A stretch of DNA of 64,000 nucleotides from Hyphomonas pacifica (GTDB taxonomy: Bacteria > Pseudomonadota > Alphaproteobacteria > Caulobacterales > Hyphomonadaceae). The notes beneath the pieces are model-generated. The model was given only the letters and a program-made list of their open reading frames with translations, did not search any database and was not told the DNA's origin. The DNA lies in the NCBI RefSeq assembly GCF_000682675.1, contig NZ_AWFA01000056.1, forward strand, positions 1-64,000. The letters are read 5' to 3'. Below are positions 25,832-34,740 of this stretch, piece after piece. Positions within the stretch are counted from its first letter, which is position 1; each line of letters starts with the position of its first letter. The position numbers and the translations under genes are program-made.

Positions 25832-26617
25832 TCAATCAAAGCCGCGTGTGGGAATATGGATCACTTCTCCGCAATGCTTGCAATGGATTGCGTCGCGTTC
25901 ATGCAAGGTAAGGCCGCATTCCTCGCACTCATGTTCCACCTTGTCGCGGGGGTCCACAATCGCGCGGAGCAATTGCAGGAACAGTGTCAGGCCCAGCCCC
26001 ATAATCAGGATGGACAGCACACGCCCCAGCGTTCCCACCATCAGCACATCGCCATAGCCGGTCGTCGTCAGGCTGGTGACGGTGAAATAGAGCGCGTCAA
26101 TATAGGTATGAATGCCATCATTCACGCCGACCTGCGTGGAATAGACCACCGCAGCCATGATAAAGACGAAGACTACAAGATTCGTCACCTTGTCGATCAC
26201 GCGCTCATGTCGCTGGAAGAAAGGCGTCAGCACCTTGATGCGACGCACGAAGGTAAACGCCCGGATGGCCCGTACCGCTCGCAAGATGCGCAGGAAGGCA
26301 AAATTGGAGACCAGCAGTGGCGCGAACATCGTGAACACGACGATCATGTCCGCAATATTGATCGGACGGACAACATAGTTCCAGCGATGGCGGGCAATGT
26401 AAAACCTGGCCAACCAGTCCAGGGCAATGATTGACCCGATCACATAGTCAAATGCGACATGGGTTCGGTCACGATGCTCGAAGGGGGCCCAGAGAAAATA
26501 GCCGATGCTGAGAACATCAAAAATCAGCATCGCCCACCGGAAAATGAAAGGCCATTTCCCGTGGCCTTCATACAGCCAGAACAGCTGCCGGTTCAGCCCC
26601 TTGCGTTCGTGCTTCAT
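25832..26617 (-). CDS. Voltage-sensor K+ channel with C-terminal zinc ribbon
   Basis: Six-helix tetrameric potassium channel, 261 residues. The S4 voltage sensor carries regularly spaced arginines (R110, R113, R116, R119, then R125-R126). The pore loop has the K+ selectivity filter TTTGYGD at 184-190, followed by S6. An unusual short cytosolic tail has CEEC (231-234) and CKHC (246-249), a compact four-Cys zinc ribbon. No cyclic-nucleotide domain is present. The gene is monocistronic, 37 bp downstream of the CoA-ligase start side and on the same strand. Confidence 0.9.
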   Translation of the reverse strand: MKHERKGLNRQLFWLYEGHGKWPFIFRWAMLIFDVLSIGYFLWAPFEHRDRTHVAFDYVIGSIIALDWLARFYIARHRWNYVVRPINIADMIVVFTMFAPLLVSNFAFLRILRAVRAIRAFTFVRRIKVLTPFFQRHERVIDKVTNLVVFVFIMAAVVYSTQVGVNDGIHTYIDALYFTVTSLTTTGYGDVLMVGTLGRVLSILIMGLGLTLFLQLLRAIVDPRDKVEHECEECGLTLHERDAIHCKHCGEVIHIPTRGFD

Positions 26618-26737
26618 TACCCCAACTCCAGCGGCCTGAGTGCGCGCTCAAGATTGGCGCGGCCCGCTTTGTCCCAGTTTGCATGGGCTGAATGCGTCAA
26701 GTAAAGCCCGTGACTGCTTGGTCAGGTCGTCTCGCTT

Positions 26738-28072
26738 TCATTCCGCGGTCTCCAGAGTCTCGTTGAAGCGTACAGGTTGACCGCCGCCTTTTTTCACAAT
26801 CTCTCCGTCACGCATGACGAAGCCGCCACGGATGATGGTCGCCACGGGCCAGCCGGTGGCTTCAAAACCATCATATTGCGTCCAGCCGCATTTGGATTTG
26901 GACCAGTCTTCCGTGATCGTCTCCTGCCGCTTCAGGTCCACGACCGTGAAGTCGGCATGATAACCCTCGGCAACACGGCCCTTGTCGGCCAGGCCGAAAA
27001 CACGTTGCGGCCCGGCGCTGGTCAGCTCGACAAAGCGCTGCAGACTCAGCTTTCCATTGTTCACATGGGTCAGCATCACCGGCACCAGTGTCTGCACCCC
27101 CGGCATACCAGACGGGCTGGCCGGATAGGGCCGCTCTTTCTCTTCACGTGTGTGCGGCGCGTGATCTGTTGCCAACACATCGACAATGCCCGCATTCACC
27201 GCGCGCCAGAGGGCATCCTGATGGCGCTGCTCGCGCACGGGTGGGTTCTGCTGGGCAAAGCCCTTCAGGCGCTCATAGCAATCCGGCGCTGCAAGGGTCA
27301 GGTGGTTCGGCAGCACTTCAACACTGGCCACATCCTTTGCATCGCGCAGCAATTCCATCTCTTCAGCGGTCGAAATGTGCAACACATGGATGCGCTTGCC
27401 AGTCTTGCGGGCGAGGCGCAGCAGACGCCGCGTTGAACTGACGGCGGCCTCCACATCACGCACAACAATATGGCTCTGCCAGTCGCCTGTGACGGCCAGT
27501 TTGCGACGCTCTTCCAGGCGGTATTCGTCTTCGGAGTGGAATGCCGCGCGGCGCTTGATGGCGCGAAGCACGGCCTCCACACCTTCATCATCCTTGATCA
27601 GCAGATCGCCGGTGGACGCGCCCATGAACACTTTCACGCCGCAACAGCCGAGCATCTTCTCCATTTCTGGCAGAAGGTGGATATTCTCGTGCGTCGCCCC
27701 GGCATAGAAAGCGTGGTCCACATCCATGCGGCCCTTCGCGCGGTTCAGCTTGTCCTGCAACATATCCGGCGTGGTCGTTGTGGGATTGGTGTTCGGCATT
27801 TCGAACACGGCCACCACACCGCCCAGTGCGGCAGAGCGTGCCTCGGTTTCAAGGTCTGCCTTGTACTCCATCCCCGGCTCGCGGAAGTGTACCTGGCTGT
27901 CGATCACGCCCGGCAGGATGTGCAGGCCGGTCGTGTCATAAATCTCTGCGGCCTCTGCCCCGGAAAGGTTTCCGATAAAGGCAATTCGCTCACCACGCAC
28001 GCCGATATCTGTCTCGGCTGTGCCGCCCGGCGTCACAACCGTGCCGCCCTTCAGGATCAAGTCATAGGTCAT
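26738..28072 (-). CDS. pyrC: Dihydroorotase (type I, PyrC-like)
   Basis: Zinc amidohydrolase of 444 residues that cyclises carbamoyl-aspartate in pyrimidine synthesis. The metal-binding segment reads GVIDSQVHFREPG, with Gln60 in place of the first His of the usual D-x-H-x-H and His62 kept. I recall the same QVH form in other alphaproteobacterial dihydroorotases. Other elements are VFEMPNTNPTT, VLHISTAEE and VLATDHAPHT. The neighbouring pyrB usually seen is absent. A hydantoinase-like activity is less likely given the overall match. Confidence 0.88.
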   Translation of the reverse strand: MTYDLILKGGTVVTPGGTAETDIGVRGERIAFIGNLSGAEAAEIYDTTGLHILPGVIDSQVHFREPGMEYKADLETEARSAALGGVVAVFEMPNTNPTTTTPDMLQDKLNRAKGRMDVDHAFYAGATHENIHLLPEMEKMLGCCGVKVFMGASTGDLLIKDDEGVEAVLRAIKRRAAFHSEDEYRLEERRKLAVTGDWQSHIVVRDVEAAVSSTRRLLRLARKTGKRIHVLHISTAEEMELLRDAKDVASVEVLPNHLTLAAPDCYERLKGFAQQNPPVREQRHQDALWRAVNAGIVDVLATDHAPHTREEKERPYPASPSGMPGVQTLVPVMLTHVNNGKLSLQRFVELTSAGPQRVFGLADKGRVAEGYHADFTVVDLKRQETITEDWSKSKCGWTQYDGFEATGWPVATIIRGGFVMRDGEIVKKGGGQPVRFNETLETAE

Positions 28073-28178
28073 GAGGATGGGGTGAAACTGTCAGGGTGTT
28101 TAGTCAAGGCCGTTTTCTGTGCCGTCATGCTGGAGAGGCGCTCTTGAGACAGTCTGCAACCCTACCTACAACAAGCAG

Positions 28179-28991
28179 ATGAAACGTATTCTTCCCAATC
28201 GCGCCATCATTCGCCTGACCGGACCGGACATGCTGCACCTGCTTGGTCGCACGGTGACGCATTCTGTCGACAATTGGAACACTGGTGAAATGCGCTATGG
28301 TGCCCTGTTGACGCCGCAGGGCAAGGTGATCGCCGATTATCTTGCCATGCTGTCGCTGGAAAACATTTATATCGATGTCCATGCAGACGCGGCGGACGAC
28401 CTCGAAAAGCGCCTCAAGATGTTCAGAATGCGCAATGATGTTGCCATCGACCGGCTGGAAGAAGATGTCGTGACCGAAGGCAGCTGGGTGGATGTCCGCT
28501 CCACGGCTCTGCCTCACCGCGCGATCACGCCCACAGGTATGGCCGGTGAGCCAATGACCGAAGACGACTGGCACGCCGCTCGTATCGCCGCTGGCATTCC
28601 GGAATGGGGCGCAGACTATCGCGGTGCAGAAGTTTTCCCTACCGACATCAACATGGATATGATGAACGGTATCGACTACAAGAAAGGCTGCTTTGTAGGC
28701 CAGGAAGTCGCCAGCCGCATGAAGCGCAAGGGCAAAATCCGCAAGCGCACGGTGAAAGTGTCGGGCAGCAATCTCGAAGCTGGCGCAGACATAATGGCAG
28801 ATGCGCCGATCGGCACCATCACGAGTGTCTCCGGCAATATCGGCCTCGCCCTGATCCGTACGGACCGCCTGGCAAAAGCCGAGCAGGATGGCAAAGCCTT
28901 CACCTGCAATGATGCGCCCGTGACGTTTGACCTGACAGAACGTCAGCGCGCCGAGATCGACGCACATGCGACAGAGGCTTCCAATGACTGA
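28179..28991 (+). CDS. ygfZ: YgfZ/CAF17-like folate-binding Fe-S repair protein
   Basis: Tetrahydrofolate-binding protein of 270 residues that supports maturation or repair of certain [4Fe-4S] enzymes. The hallmark K-G-C-F-V-G-Q-E motif is at about 169-176 in YKKGCFVGQEVASR. The N-terminus MKRILPNRAIIRLTGPDMLHLL is typical, fixing the start at ATG 28179. Its stop overlaps the start of tag by 8 bp, so the pair is translationally coupled. It is divergent from pyrC, another common alphaproteobacterial neighbour. Confidence 0.92.
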   Translation: MKRILPNRAIIRLTGPDMLHLLGRTVTHSVDNWNTGEMRYGALLTPQGKVIADYLAMLSLENIYIDVHADAADDLEKRLKMFRMRNDVAIDRLEEDVVTEGSWVDVRSTALPHRAITPTGMAGEPMTEDDWHAARIAAGIPEWGADYRGAEVFPTDINMDMMNGIDYKKGCFVGQEVASRMKRKGKIRKRTVKVSGSNLEAGADIMADAPIGTITSVSGNIGLALIRTDRLAKAEQDGKAFTCNDAPVTFDLTERQRAEIDAHATEASND

Positions 28992-29568
28992 AACATTCCC
29001 CTGCGCCTGGGCCCCCCTGACGAACAAAGTGTATCGCGACTATCACGATACCGAATGGGGCGTGCCGGAATATGATGGCCGGGCCCTTTGGGAAAAGCTG
29101 CAGCTGGACGGCATGCAGGCCGGACTCTCCTGGATCACCATCCTGCGCAAGCGCGAGACGATCCGCGAGGAATTCGACTATTTCGACCCGGAAAAGCTGG
29201 CGCGCTGGACGCCCAAACGCGCAGAAAAGGCCCTGAAGAATCCCGGCATCATCCGCAGCCCTAAGAAGATTGAAGCGGTCATAGGCAACGCACAGCTATA
29301 TCTGGCCATGGAAGAAGCTGGCGAGAGCTTCTCAGACTATTGCTGGAGCTTTGTTGAAGGCAGTCCAATCGTAAACCGCTGGAAGCATTTCAGGGACGCG
29401 CCGACGCAAACCGACTGGTCCGCCACCATGTCAAAGGATCTGAAGAAGCGTGGCTTCAAATTCGTCGGCCCGACGATTGTCTATGCGTGGGCGCAAGCTG
29501 TTGGTATGGTCAACGATCATGATGTATCATGCCCCAGACACAAAGCTGTTCAGGACATGTCCAAATGA
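28984..29568 (+). CDS. tag: DNA-3-methyladenine glycosylase I (Tag)
   Basis: Excises 3-methyladenine from alkylated DNA; a 194-residue helix-hairpin-helix glycosylase. The structural zinc ligands are visible: Cys near the N-terminus in FPCAWAP, His in RDYHDTEWG, and the C-terminal DHDVSCPRH. The catalytic region LQLDGMQAGLSWITILRKRE is intact. It overlaps ygfZ by 8 bp upstream and the lipoprotein gene downstream by 4 bp (ATGA), forming a tight three-gene run. Confidence 0.95.
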   Translation: MTETFPCAWAPLTNKVYRDYHDTEWGVPEYDGRALWEKLQLDGMQAGLSWITILRKRETIREEFDYFDPEKLARWTPKRAEKALKNPGIIRSPKKIEAVIGNAQLYLAMEEAGESFSDYCWSFVEGSPIVNRWKHFRDAPTQTDWSATMSKDLKKRGFKFVGPTIVYAWAQAVGMVNDHDVSCPRHKAVQDMSK

Positions 29569-29873
29569 AGCGCACGCTCTTTCTCGCCGCCCTGATTTCC
29601 GCTCCTCTGCTGGTTCAGGCTTGCGCCTCTGCCGATCAGACGCGCCGAACCGAAGCCTGGAGCCGATGCAGCAAGGCACCTAACCCGGACATACGCGAGC
29701 GCTGCATACAAACCGAGATGGCCCTGATTGAAGCGCGTGAACGTCAGGAAATGGAGTCCAGAGAGGCAGCAGAGCGACGGGCTGAGGAACAGCAAGCCAA
29801 ACTGGAAGCCCATGGGGTCCCCTCTGATGAAGCTCGCCAGACAGTTGAATCCGGGCTGAAGATCCCCGACTGA
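29565..29873 (+). CDS. Small lipoprotein with Glu/Arg/Ala helix
   Basis: A 102-residue predicted lipoprotein: MKRTLFLAALISAPLLVQAC with lipobox VQAC. The mature part has two Cys (SRCSKAP, ERCIQTE) about 15 residues apart, followed by a charged helix rich in Glu, Ala and Arg (about 50-85) likely to be coiled coil. It overlaps the tag stop by ATGA. Function unknown. Confidence 0.75.
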   Translation: MKRTLFLAALISAPLLVQACASADQTRRTEAWSRCSKAPNPDIRERCIQTEMALIEARERQEMESREAAERRAEEQQAKLEAHGVPSDEARQTVESGLKIPD

Positions 29874-29997
29874 GCCTGTCCCCTACGCAGTACCTCTCTC
29901 TGTGCAGCAGCCTCGACCTATCCTCAAACCCGCGCTACTCCCTAAGAATCAATTCAAGAACGCCCGGAAACAGCGGGTGGCAACATGAGGGCCTAGG

Positions 29998-31119
29998 ATG
30001 AAAACCCCTGTAATTTCGGCGACAGGCCTATGGACACCGCCGCACTCCATCTCGAACTCAGAACTGGTCGACAGCTACAACCAGTGGGCCGATAACTGGA
30101 ACCTTGAGCGCGAAGCAGACATTGCCTCCGGCGCAATCGAGCCGAAGACGCATTCCTCGGTCGAGTTCATCGAGAAGGCTTCCGGCATCAAATCCCGCTA
30201 TGTTATCAACAAGAGCGGCGTGTTGGACCCGGACATCATGGCCCCCCGCATTCCTGAGCGTCCGAACGAAAAGATCTCTGTCCTCGCAGAAATCGCTGTA
30301 GAAGCTGCGCATGAGGCGCTGGCCCGTGCCGGCCGCAAGCCTGAAGACGTGGATGCGGTTATCTGCGCGGCTTCCAACATGCAACGCGCCTATCCCGCCA
30401 TGGCCATTGAAGTTCAGGAAGCTCTCGGCTGCGGCGGCTTTGCCTTTGACATGAATGTCGCCTGTTCTTCCGCAACGTTTGGCATCCAGACGGCGGCAGA
30501 CTTTGTCCGCTCCGGTAGCGCGCGATCTGTGTTAATGGTGAACCCGGAAATTTGCTCCGGGCATCTGAACTTCACTGACCGCGACAGTCACTTCATCTTC
30601 GGAGATGTGGCAACAGCGGTTCTCGTCGAAGACAAGGATTTTGCCCCGGCCGAGCATTGGAAGATTCTCGGGACGAAACTCAAAACATCCTTCTCCAACA
30701 ATATCCGCAACAATTTCGGCTTCCTCAACCGCGCCGCACCGGAAGGCATTGATGCCCCGGACAAACTGTTCAAGCAGGAAGGCCGCAAAGTGTTCAAGGA
30801 AGTCGTTCCCATGGTGGCGGAGATGATCAACGCGCACTTGAATGAGTTGGGATTGGAAAAGGAAGGCCTGCGCCGCATGTGGCTGCACCAGGCCAATGCC
30901 AACATGAACCGTCTGATCTCTTCAAGGGTTCTGGGCCGTGAAGCTTCAGATGATGAAAGCCCAACGGTTCTGGATACTTATGCCAACACCTCGTCGGCCG
31001 GGTCGATCATCGCATTCCACAAGCATTCGGGCGATTTCAACGCCGGTGACAAAGGTCTTATCTGTTCCTTTGGAGCGGGCTATTCCGCCGGTACGGTGTT
31101 TGTCGAAAAATCTGCCTGA
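29998..31119 (+). CDS. Beta-ketoacyl-ACP synthase III (FabH-like), long form
   Basis: Thiolase-fold condensing enzyme of 373 residues with the complete Cys-His-Asn triad: Cys156 in NVACSSATF, His297 in LHQANANMN and Asn330 in YANTSSAGS. It is about 50 residues longer than housekeeping FabH and carries inserts after residue 30 and near 230. From memory it resembles the Pseudomonas PA3286 type, which condenses medium-chain acyl-CoA with malonyl-ACP. No fab genes are adjacent, so a shunt or accessory role is more likely than the main initiation step. Confidence 0.88.
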   Translation: MKTPVISATGLWTPPHSISNSELVDSYNQWADNWNLEREADIASGAIEPKTHSSVEFIEKASGIKSRYVINKSGVLDPDIMAPRIPERPNEKISVLAEIAVEAAHEALARAGRKPEDVDAVICAASNMQRAYPAMAIEVQEALGCGGFAFDMNVACSSATFGIQTAADFVRSGSARSVLMVNPEICSGHLNFTDRDSHFIFGDVATAVLVEDKDFAPAEHWKILGTKLKTSFSNNIRNNFGFLNRAAPEGIDAPDKLFKQEGRKVFKEVVPMVAEMINAHLNELGLEKEGLRRMWLHQANANMNRLISSRVLGREASDDESPTVLDTYANTSSAGSIIAFHKHSGDFNAGDKGLICSFGAGYSAGTVFVEKSA

Positions 31120-31154
31120 CAAAGTTTGCCCTTAAGGGCGGCAGGCGATCCGGA

Positions 31155-31304
31155 TCAATCGTCCAGATCGTCCATGAACATGTCGCCCCAAAGCACTTCC
31201 CGGCTGGAACGGACAGCCTCAACCACGACGATGCCACAGCCCATCAGCAATACACCAAATGCAATTGCCTGGGTCGAGAAAGCAGTCGTCAATGATTCAA
31301 GCAT
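31155..31304 (-). CDS. 49-residue single-pass membrane protein (candidate)
   Basis: Begins at ATG 31304 with GAGGTGA shortly upstream. It has one hydrophobic helix (AIAFGVLLMGCGIVVVEAV) and an acidic end, MFMDDLDD. Topology would be an N-terminal short tail, one membrane segment and a charged C-terminus. The same frame is open further upstream but without a ribosome site. The organised layout supports a real small gene; no homologue recognised. Confidence 0.5.
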   Translation of the reverse strand: MLESLTTAFSTQAIAFGVLLMGCGIVVVEAVRSSREVLWGDMFMDDLDD

Positions 31305-31761
31305 GGTCACCTCATTTTGTGCCGGAAAACACCTGATGGGCGTCGTCCTGAATATGATGTGACCTTTCTGCCCTGAACGCCTTAACAGCTGCTTTTTTAA
31401 TTGGGGCGGAAAAGCGATGACTTCGTAACCGAAAAGCCGTTTTTTGTTTACCCTTATGTTCATCGTATGCGGAACAATTAACGCACGCGACATAACACGA
31501 GGATTTGAAACATATTTTTCATGAACACAGAAAGCTGTGAATTTCATCCGTCCACATGCCCTTTTCTTAAATATGGTTCATGCTTCCTAACCAACGCCCC
31601 CTATGAAAGCTTATCTACGAATCCCTTGCCGCACGGATTGCCCCGGGTATTCCCGCTTTCAGCCAGCTAAGCACATAGCGGCGACAGATAGCACACAACA
31701 CTGAAACCAAAGGATTTACCCTTTTGCCACTCTGCCTCGAATGCCTTAAAGAGGAGACGAG
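31305..31761. other. 457-bp stretch without a recognised gene
   Basis: Relatively AT-rich compared with its surroundings and likely to hold promoters for the leftward small membrane protein and the rightward HD/NrtR-like operon. I see no convincing reading frame, tRNA-like structure, terminator or strong dyad. GAGGAG at 31751-31756 is the ribosome site of the HD gene. Confidence 0.5.
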
Positions 31762-32382
31762 ATGACCGCGCACGTGAAGCAATCCACAAAAACACCCAGG
31801 GTTTGGCAGCGTATGCTATCCGGCCGACGGCTGGATCTTGTCCACCCCTCTCCAATGGATGTCGAGATTGAGGATATCGCCCATGGCCTGGCCCGTGTGG
31901 CCCGCTGGAACGGCCAGACAACGGGGGAGCATGCATTTTCCGTGGCCGAACATTCGGTTCTGGTGGAACAAATCTGCCGAAAGCTGGAACCAAAGCTCTC
32001 GGCGAAGCACAGCCTTACCGCCCTGCTGCACGATGCACCGGAATATGTGATCGGTGACATGATCTCTCCCTTCAAGGCGCTTTTGGGAGACAGCTACAAA
32101 TCCATTGAAGGCCGCCTGCAGGAAGCCATCCACATCCGCTTTGGCCTCGCTCCTGTGACGCCGCTCAAATTGAAACGCCTGATCAAGAAGGCTGACTTGA
32201 TCTGCGCCTGGCATGAGGCCGTGCAACTGGCAGGCTTCTCAGAGACGGAATCCAACCGGCTGTTCGGCAAGCCGCCGCAAGAAACTCGGCTGAAGCTGAA
32301 ACCCAGCGCGATTCCGGAGGCACAGGAAGCTTTCCTGAAGCGTTACGAACAGATCAACAAGAAGATTGGGCCCGCTACATGA
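31762..32382 (+). CDS. HD-domain phosphohydrolase (YfbR-like)
   Basis: Metal-dependent phosphohydrolase of 206 residues. The HD ligands are seen as GEHAFSVAEHS (His57/His64 region) and LLHDAPEYVIGD (His90-Asp91), with a later Asp in KKADLICAWHEA. The pattern resembles YfbR-type 5'-nucleotidases acting on deoxynucleoside monophosphates, not RelA/SpoT. The last four bases overlap the start of the NrtR-like regulator (ATGA), so the two proteins are made together. A nucleotide linked to NAD metabolism is a possible substrate by association only. Confidence 0.85.
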   Translation: MTAHVKQSTKTPRVWQRMLSGRRLDLVHPSPMDVEIEDIAHGLARVARWNGQTTGEHAFSVAEHSVLVEQICRKLEPKLSAKHSLTALLHDAPEYVIGDMISPFKALLGDSYKSIEGRLQEAIHIRFGLAPVTPLKLKRLIKKADLICAWHEAVQLAGFSETESNRLFGKPPQETRLKLKPSAIPEAQEAFLKRYEQINKKIGPAT

Positions 32383-33329
32383 TCTCATCCATCCCACTGC
32401 TGATTGGCCTGTCCGCCGTCATGGTGGCGACGGAGGAAGACATGCCGCTGGTTCTGGTCACCCAACGAGAGACAGGCGAAGACGCCCTGCCCTTTGGCGT
32501 GTTCAATCCTGAACGCCACCGCACATTTGACCTGTCCCTGCGCGGATGGGTTAGAGAACAAACCGGCTTTGAGCTCGGCTATGTCGAGCAACTCTACACA
32601 TTCGGCGACAAGGACCGGGAAACACCGGAAGCGACACTGGCTGGCGCGCCGCCCAATGCCCGCGTGATCTCCGTCGGATATCTGGCGCTAACGCCGGACG
32701 CCCGGCCTGCCGGTGCCTCTTTCGAGGCAAAATGGCAGTCCTGGTACAGATATTTTCCGTGGGAAGATCACCGCAATGGCCGCCCATCCCTGATTGACGA
32801 GCAGATTGCCCCGCGCCTCATGACCTGGGCGCTTGGCAATGATCAACGTCTGGAACGCGCGCGCCTCGCCTTTGCGCTGGAAGGCGAGCGCTGGATAGAG
32901 GAACGCGTGCTAGACAGATATGAATTGCTTTATGAAGCGGGGCTTGTGGCCGAGTGTGCGCGCGATGCAGGTCTGCCCAAGCCGGATGTACGCCTTGGAG
33001 AAGTCATGGCCTCAGATCACCGCCGCATTCTGGCGACCGCCATTTCCCGCCTTCGCGGCAAGCTGAAATACCGCCCGGTCGTGTTTGAACTGATGCCTGA
33101 GCGCTTCACGCTCAGCGCCTTGCAGCGCACTGTGGAAGCTATATTGGGTATGCCGTTGCACACCCAGAATTTCCGCCGTGCGCTGGACAAGACCGGCTTT
33201 GTCACCGGAACCGGCGCCATGGAAACAGGTACGGGCGGACGCCCGGCAGAACTCTATCGATTCTGCCGGGACAAGAGTGCGGGCCTGGCTACGTCTGGAC
33301 TGTCAGCCCCGCGCAAGACTGCGGACTAG
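32379..33329 (+). CDS. NrtR/NadQ-like Nudix-fold transcriptional regulator
   Basis: Predicted regulator of NAD metabolism, 316 residues. The N-terminal half has the Nudix fold but a degenerate box (RGWVREQTGFEL in place of REUxEExGU), as expected for a sensor domain that binds ADP-ribose or NAD without cleaving it. The C-terminal winged helix is the NrtR type: RLRGKLKYRPVVFELMP, FTLSALQRTVEAILG and NFRRALDKTGFV. It is coupled to the HD hydrolase upstream. No NAD biosynthesis genes are in the window, so its regulon lies elsewhere. Confidence 0.85.
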   Translation: MISSIPLLIGLSAVMVATEEDMPLVLVTQRETGEDALPFGVFNPERHRTFDLSLRGWVREQTGFELGYVEQLYTFGDKDRETPEATLAGAPPNARVISVGYLALTPDARPAGASFEAKWQSWYRYFPWEDHRNGRPSLIDEQIAPRLMTWALGNDQRLERARLAFALEGERWIEERVLDRYELLYEAGLVAECARDAGLPKPDVRLGEVMASDHRRILATAISRLRGKLKYRPVVFELMPERFTLSALQRTVEAILGMPLHTQNFRRALDKTGFVTGTGAMETGTGGRPAELYRFCRDKSAGLATSGLSAPRKTAD

Positions 33330-33332
33330 GCC

Positions 33333-34739
33333 CTATTCCAGGCCTTCTGGCTCACCCACCACAATGTAGCTGAACCGGTCGGGCGCGAGATACTCGGCTG
33401 CAACCACATTCACATCGTCGAGTGTGACAGCTTCAACCATCGCGTTACGACGATCAAAATAGTCCACGCCCAACTCGTCTTGCCGGACAGACATCATCTG
33501 TCCGGCAATCTTGGCATTGGAGTCAAATGCCAACGGATAGGAACCAATCAGGTAAGCCTTGGCGTCAGCCAGTTCTTCTTCGGTGACGCCACCTTCAGAG
33601 ATCTTGCTCATCTCTTCTTTGAGGCCGTCAATGAAGTCTCCAGCGCTTTCATTCTTGGTCTGGCCGCCGCCATTCCAGGACTGGAATTTCTCACCAGAAC
33701 TGAGGGATGTGTAGACACCATAGGTCAGCCCCTTTTGGACACGCAGCGTATCCATCAGGCGACTCTTGAAGCCACCGCCGCCAAACGTGTAGTTCAGCAC
33801 ATAGGCCGGGAAGAATTCCGGATCCTTGCGCTCAACACCGGGCGCAACAAACTGTACCAGGCTTTGCGGCTGCGGCAGGTCGACAACGACTGTCCCGAAA
33901 GCGTTTGCGGCAGTGTAGTCAATTGCGGGAATGTCCGGCAGGTCGCTCGTCTCAGGCAGGTTCGCCGCGATCTCATCGATCATTGGCGCCAGCTCTTCCG
34001 GCGTCACGGCCCCAACCGCGGTTACCAGAAGACGGTCCTTCACCATCAGCTTGCGCATATGCGCCTTGGCAAGTTCCGGCGTCAGCGTAGCGATGCTGTC
34101 TGCAGAGGTTTCCCGCGCAAACGGGTGATCCGGATACAGCGCCTGAGCCTGCGCACGCCAGGCAAGATAGCCCGCATTGGTCTCGCGTGTGTTGAGCGAA
34201 ACCTGCTGCTCACGCACGAAACGCTGGAACGGACCATCATCGAAACGCGGATCTTCAAAGGCCTCAGCGATCAGGTCCATCGCGTCGCTCGCATTGTCTG
34301 TCAGCATGGACGCGGAACAGGATGTCCAGAGATTGGACGCGCTGCAGCCAAAGCTCATATTTAGCTCTTCCATCCGCATATGGAAGCCAAGCGAGTCGAG
34401 ATCCCCGGCACCTTCATTCATGTGATAGACCACGGCATCTGCCAAGCCTTCCATGCCTTCGGGATCAGACGCCTCGCCGCCTTCCCAGGCCAGTTCCACT
34501 GACAGGATTGGAATGGACGGCTCAGAGACCAGCCAGACAGAAACGCCGCCCGGCGTCGTGAATTGTTGGATCTGTGCGAAATCCCCTTCATGGGTCGTCA
34601 CGTCCAGCCCGGCCTCTTCTTCAATCAGCTCGGCGGTGACATCTTCTGTCAATTCAGGCGTAGTAACAGGCTCTGCCGTGGTGCACGCCGCCAGCATGAT
34701 GGCCAGGGCAGCCCCGGCCAGGAGGTCAATGCGTTTCAT
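33333..34739 (-). CDS. M16-family peptidase-like lipoprotein, catalytically inactive subunit
   Basis: A 468-residue periplasmic M16 domain pair. The signal MKRIDLLAGAALAIMLAAC has lipobox LAAC. Where active members have HxxEH, this one has VVYHMNEGAGDL, so zinc cannot be bound in the normal way. The C-terminal half keeps the Tyr/Arg region of M16 partners (FGGGGFKSRLMDTLRVQKGLTY, 22 residues in all, beginning near residue 335). It starts one base after the stop of the active M16 gene, the classical arrangement of an active/inactive heterodimer. Confidence 0.88.
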   Translation of the reverse strand: MKRIDLLAGAALAIMLAACTTAEPVTTPELTEDVTAELIEEEAGLDVTTHEGDFAQIQQFTTPGGVSVWLVSEPSIPILSVELAWEGGEASDPEGMEGLADAVVYHMNEGAGDLDSLGFHMRMEELNMSFGCSASNLWTSCSASMLTDNASDAMDLIAEAFEDPRFDDGPFQRFVREQQVSLNTRETNAGYLAWRAQAQALYPDHPFARETSADSIATLTPELAKAHMRKLMVKDRLLVTAVGAVTPEELAPMIDEIAANLPETSDLPDIPAIDYTAANAFGTVVVDLPQPQSLVQFVAPGVERKDPEFFPAYVLNYTFGGGGFKSRLMDTLRVQKGLTYGVYTSLSSGEKFQSWNGGGQTKNESAGDFIDGLKEEMSKISEGGVTEEELADAKAYLIGSYPLAFDSNAKIAGQMMSVRQDELGVDYFDRRNAMVEAVTLDDVNVVAAEYLAPDRFSYIVVGEPEGLE

Positions 34740-34740
34740 C

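Noticed and set aside
31128-31139. GCCCTTAAGGGC palindrome after the FabH-like gene
   Set aside because: As RNA it makes only a 4-bp stem with a 4-base loop and no U-run; too weak to call a terminator.
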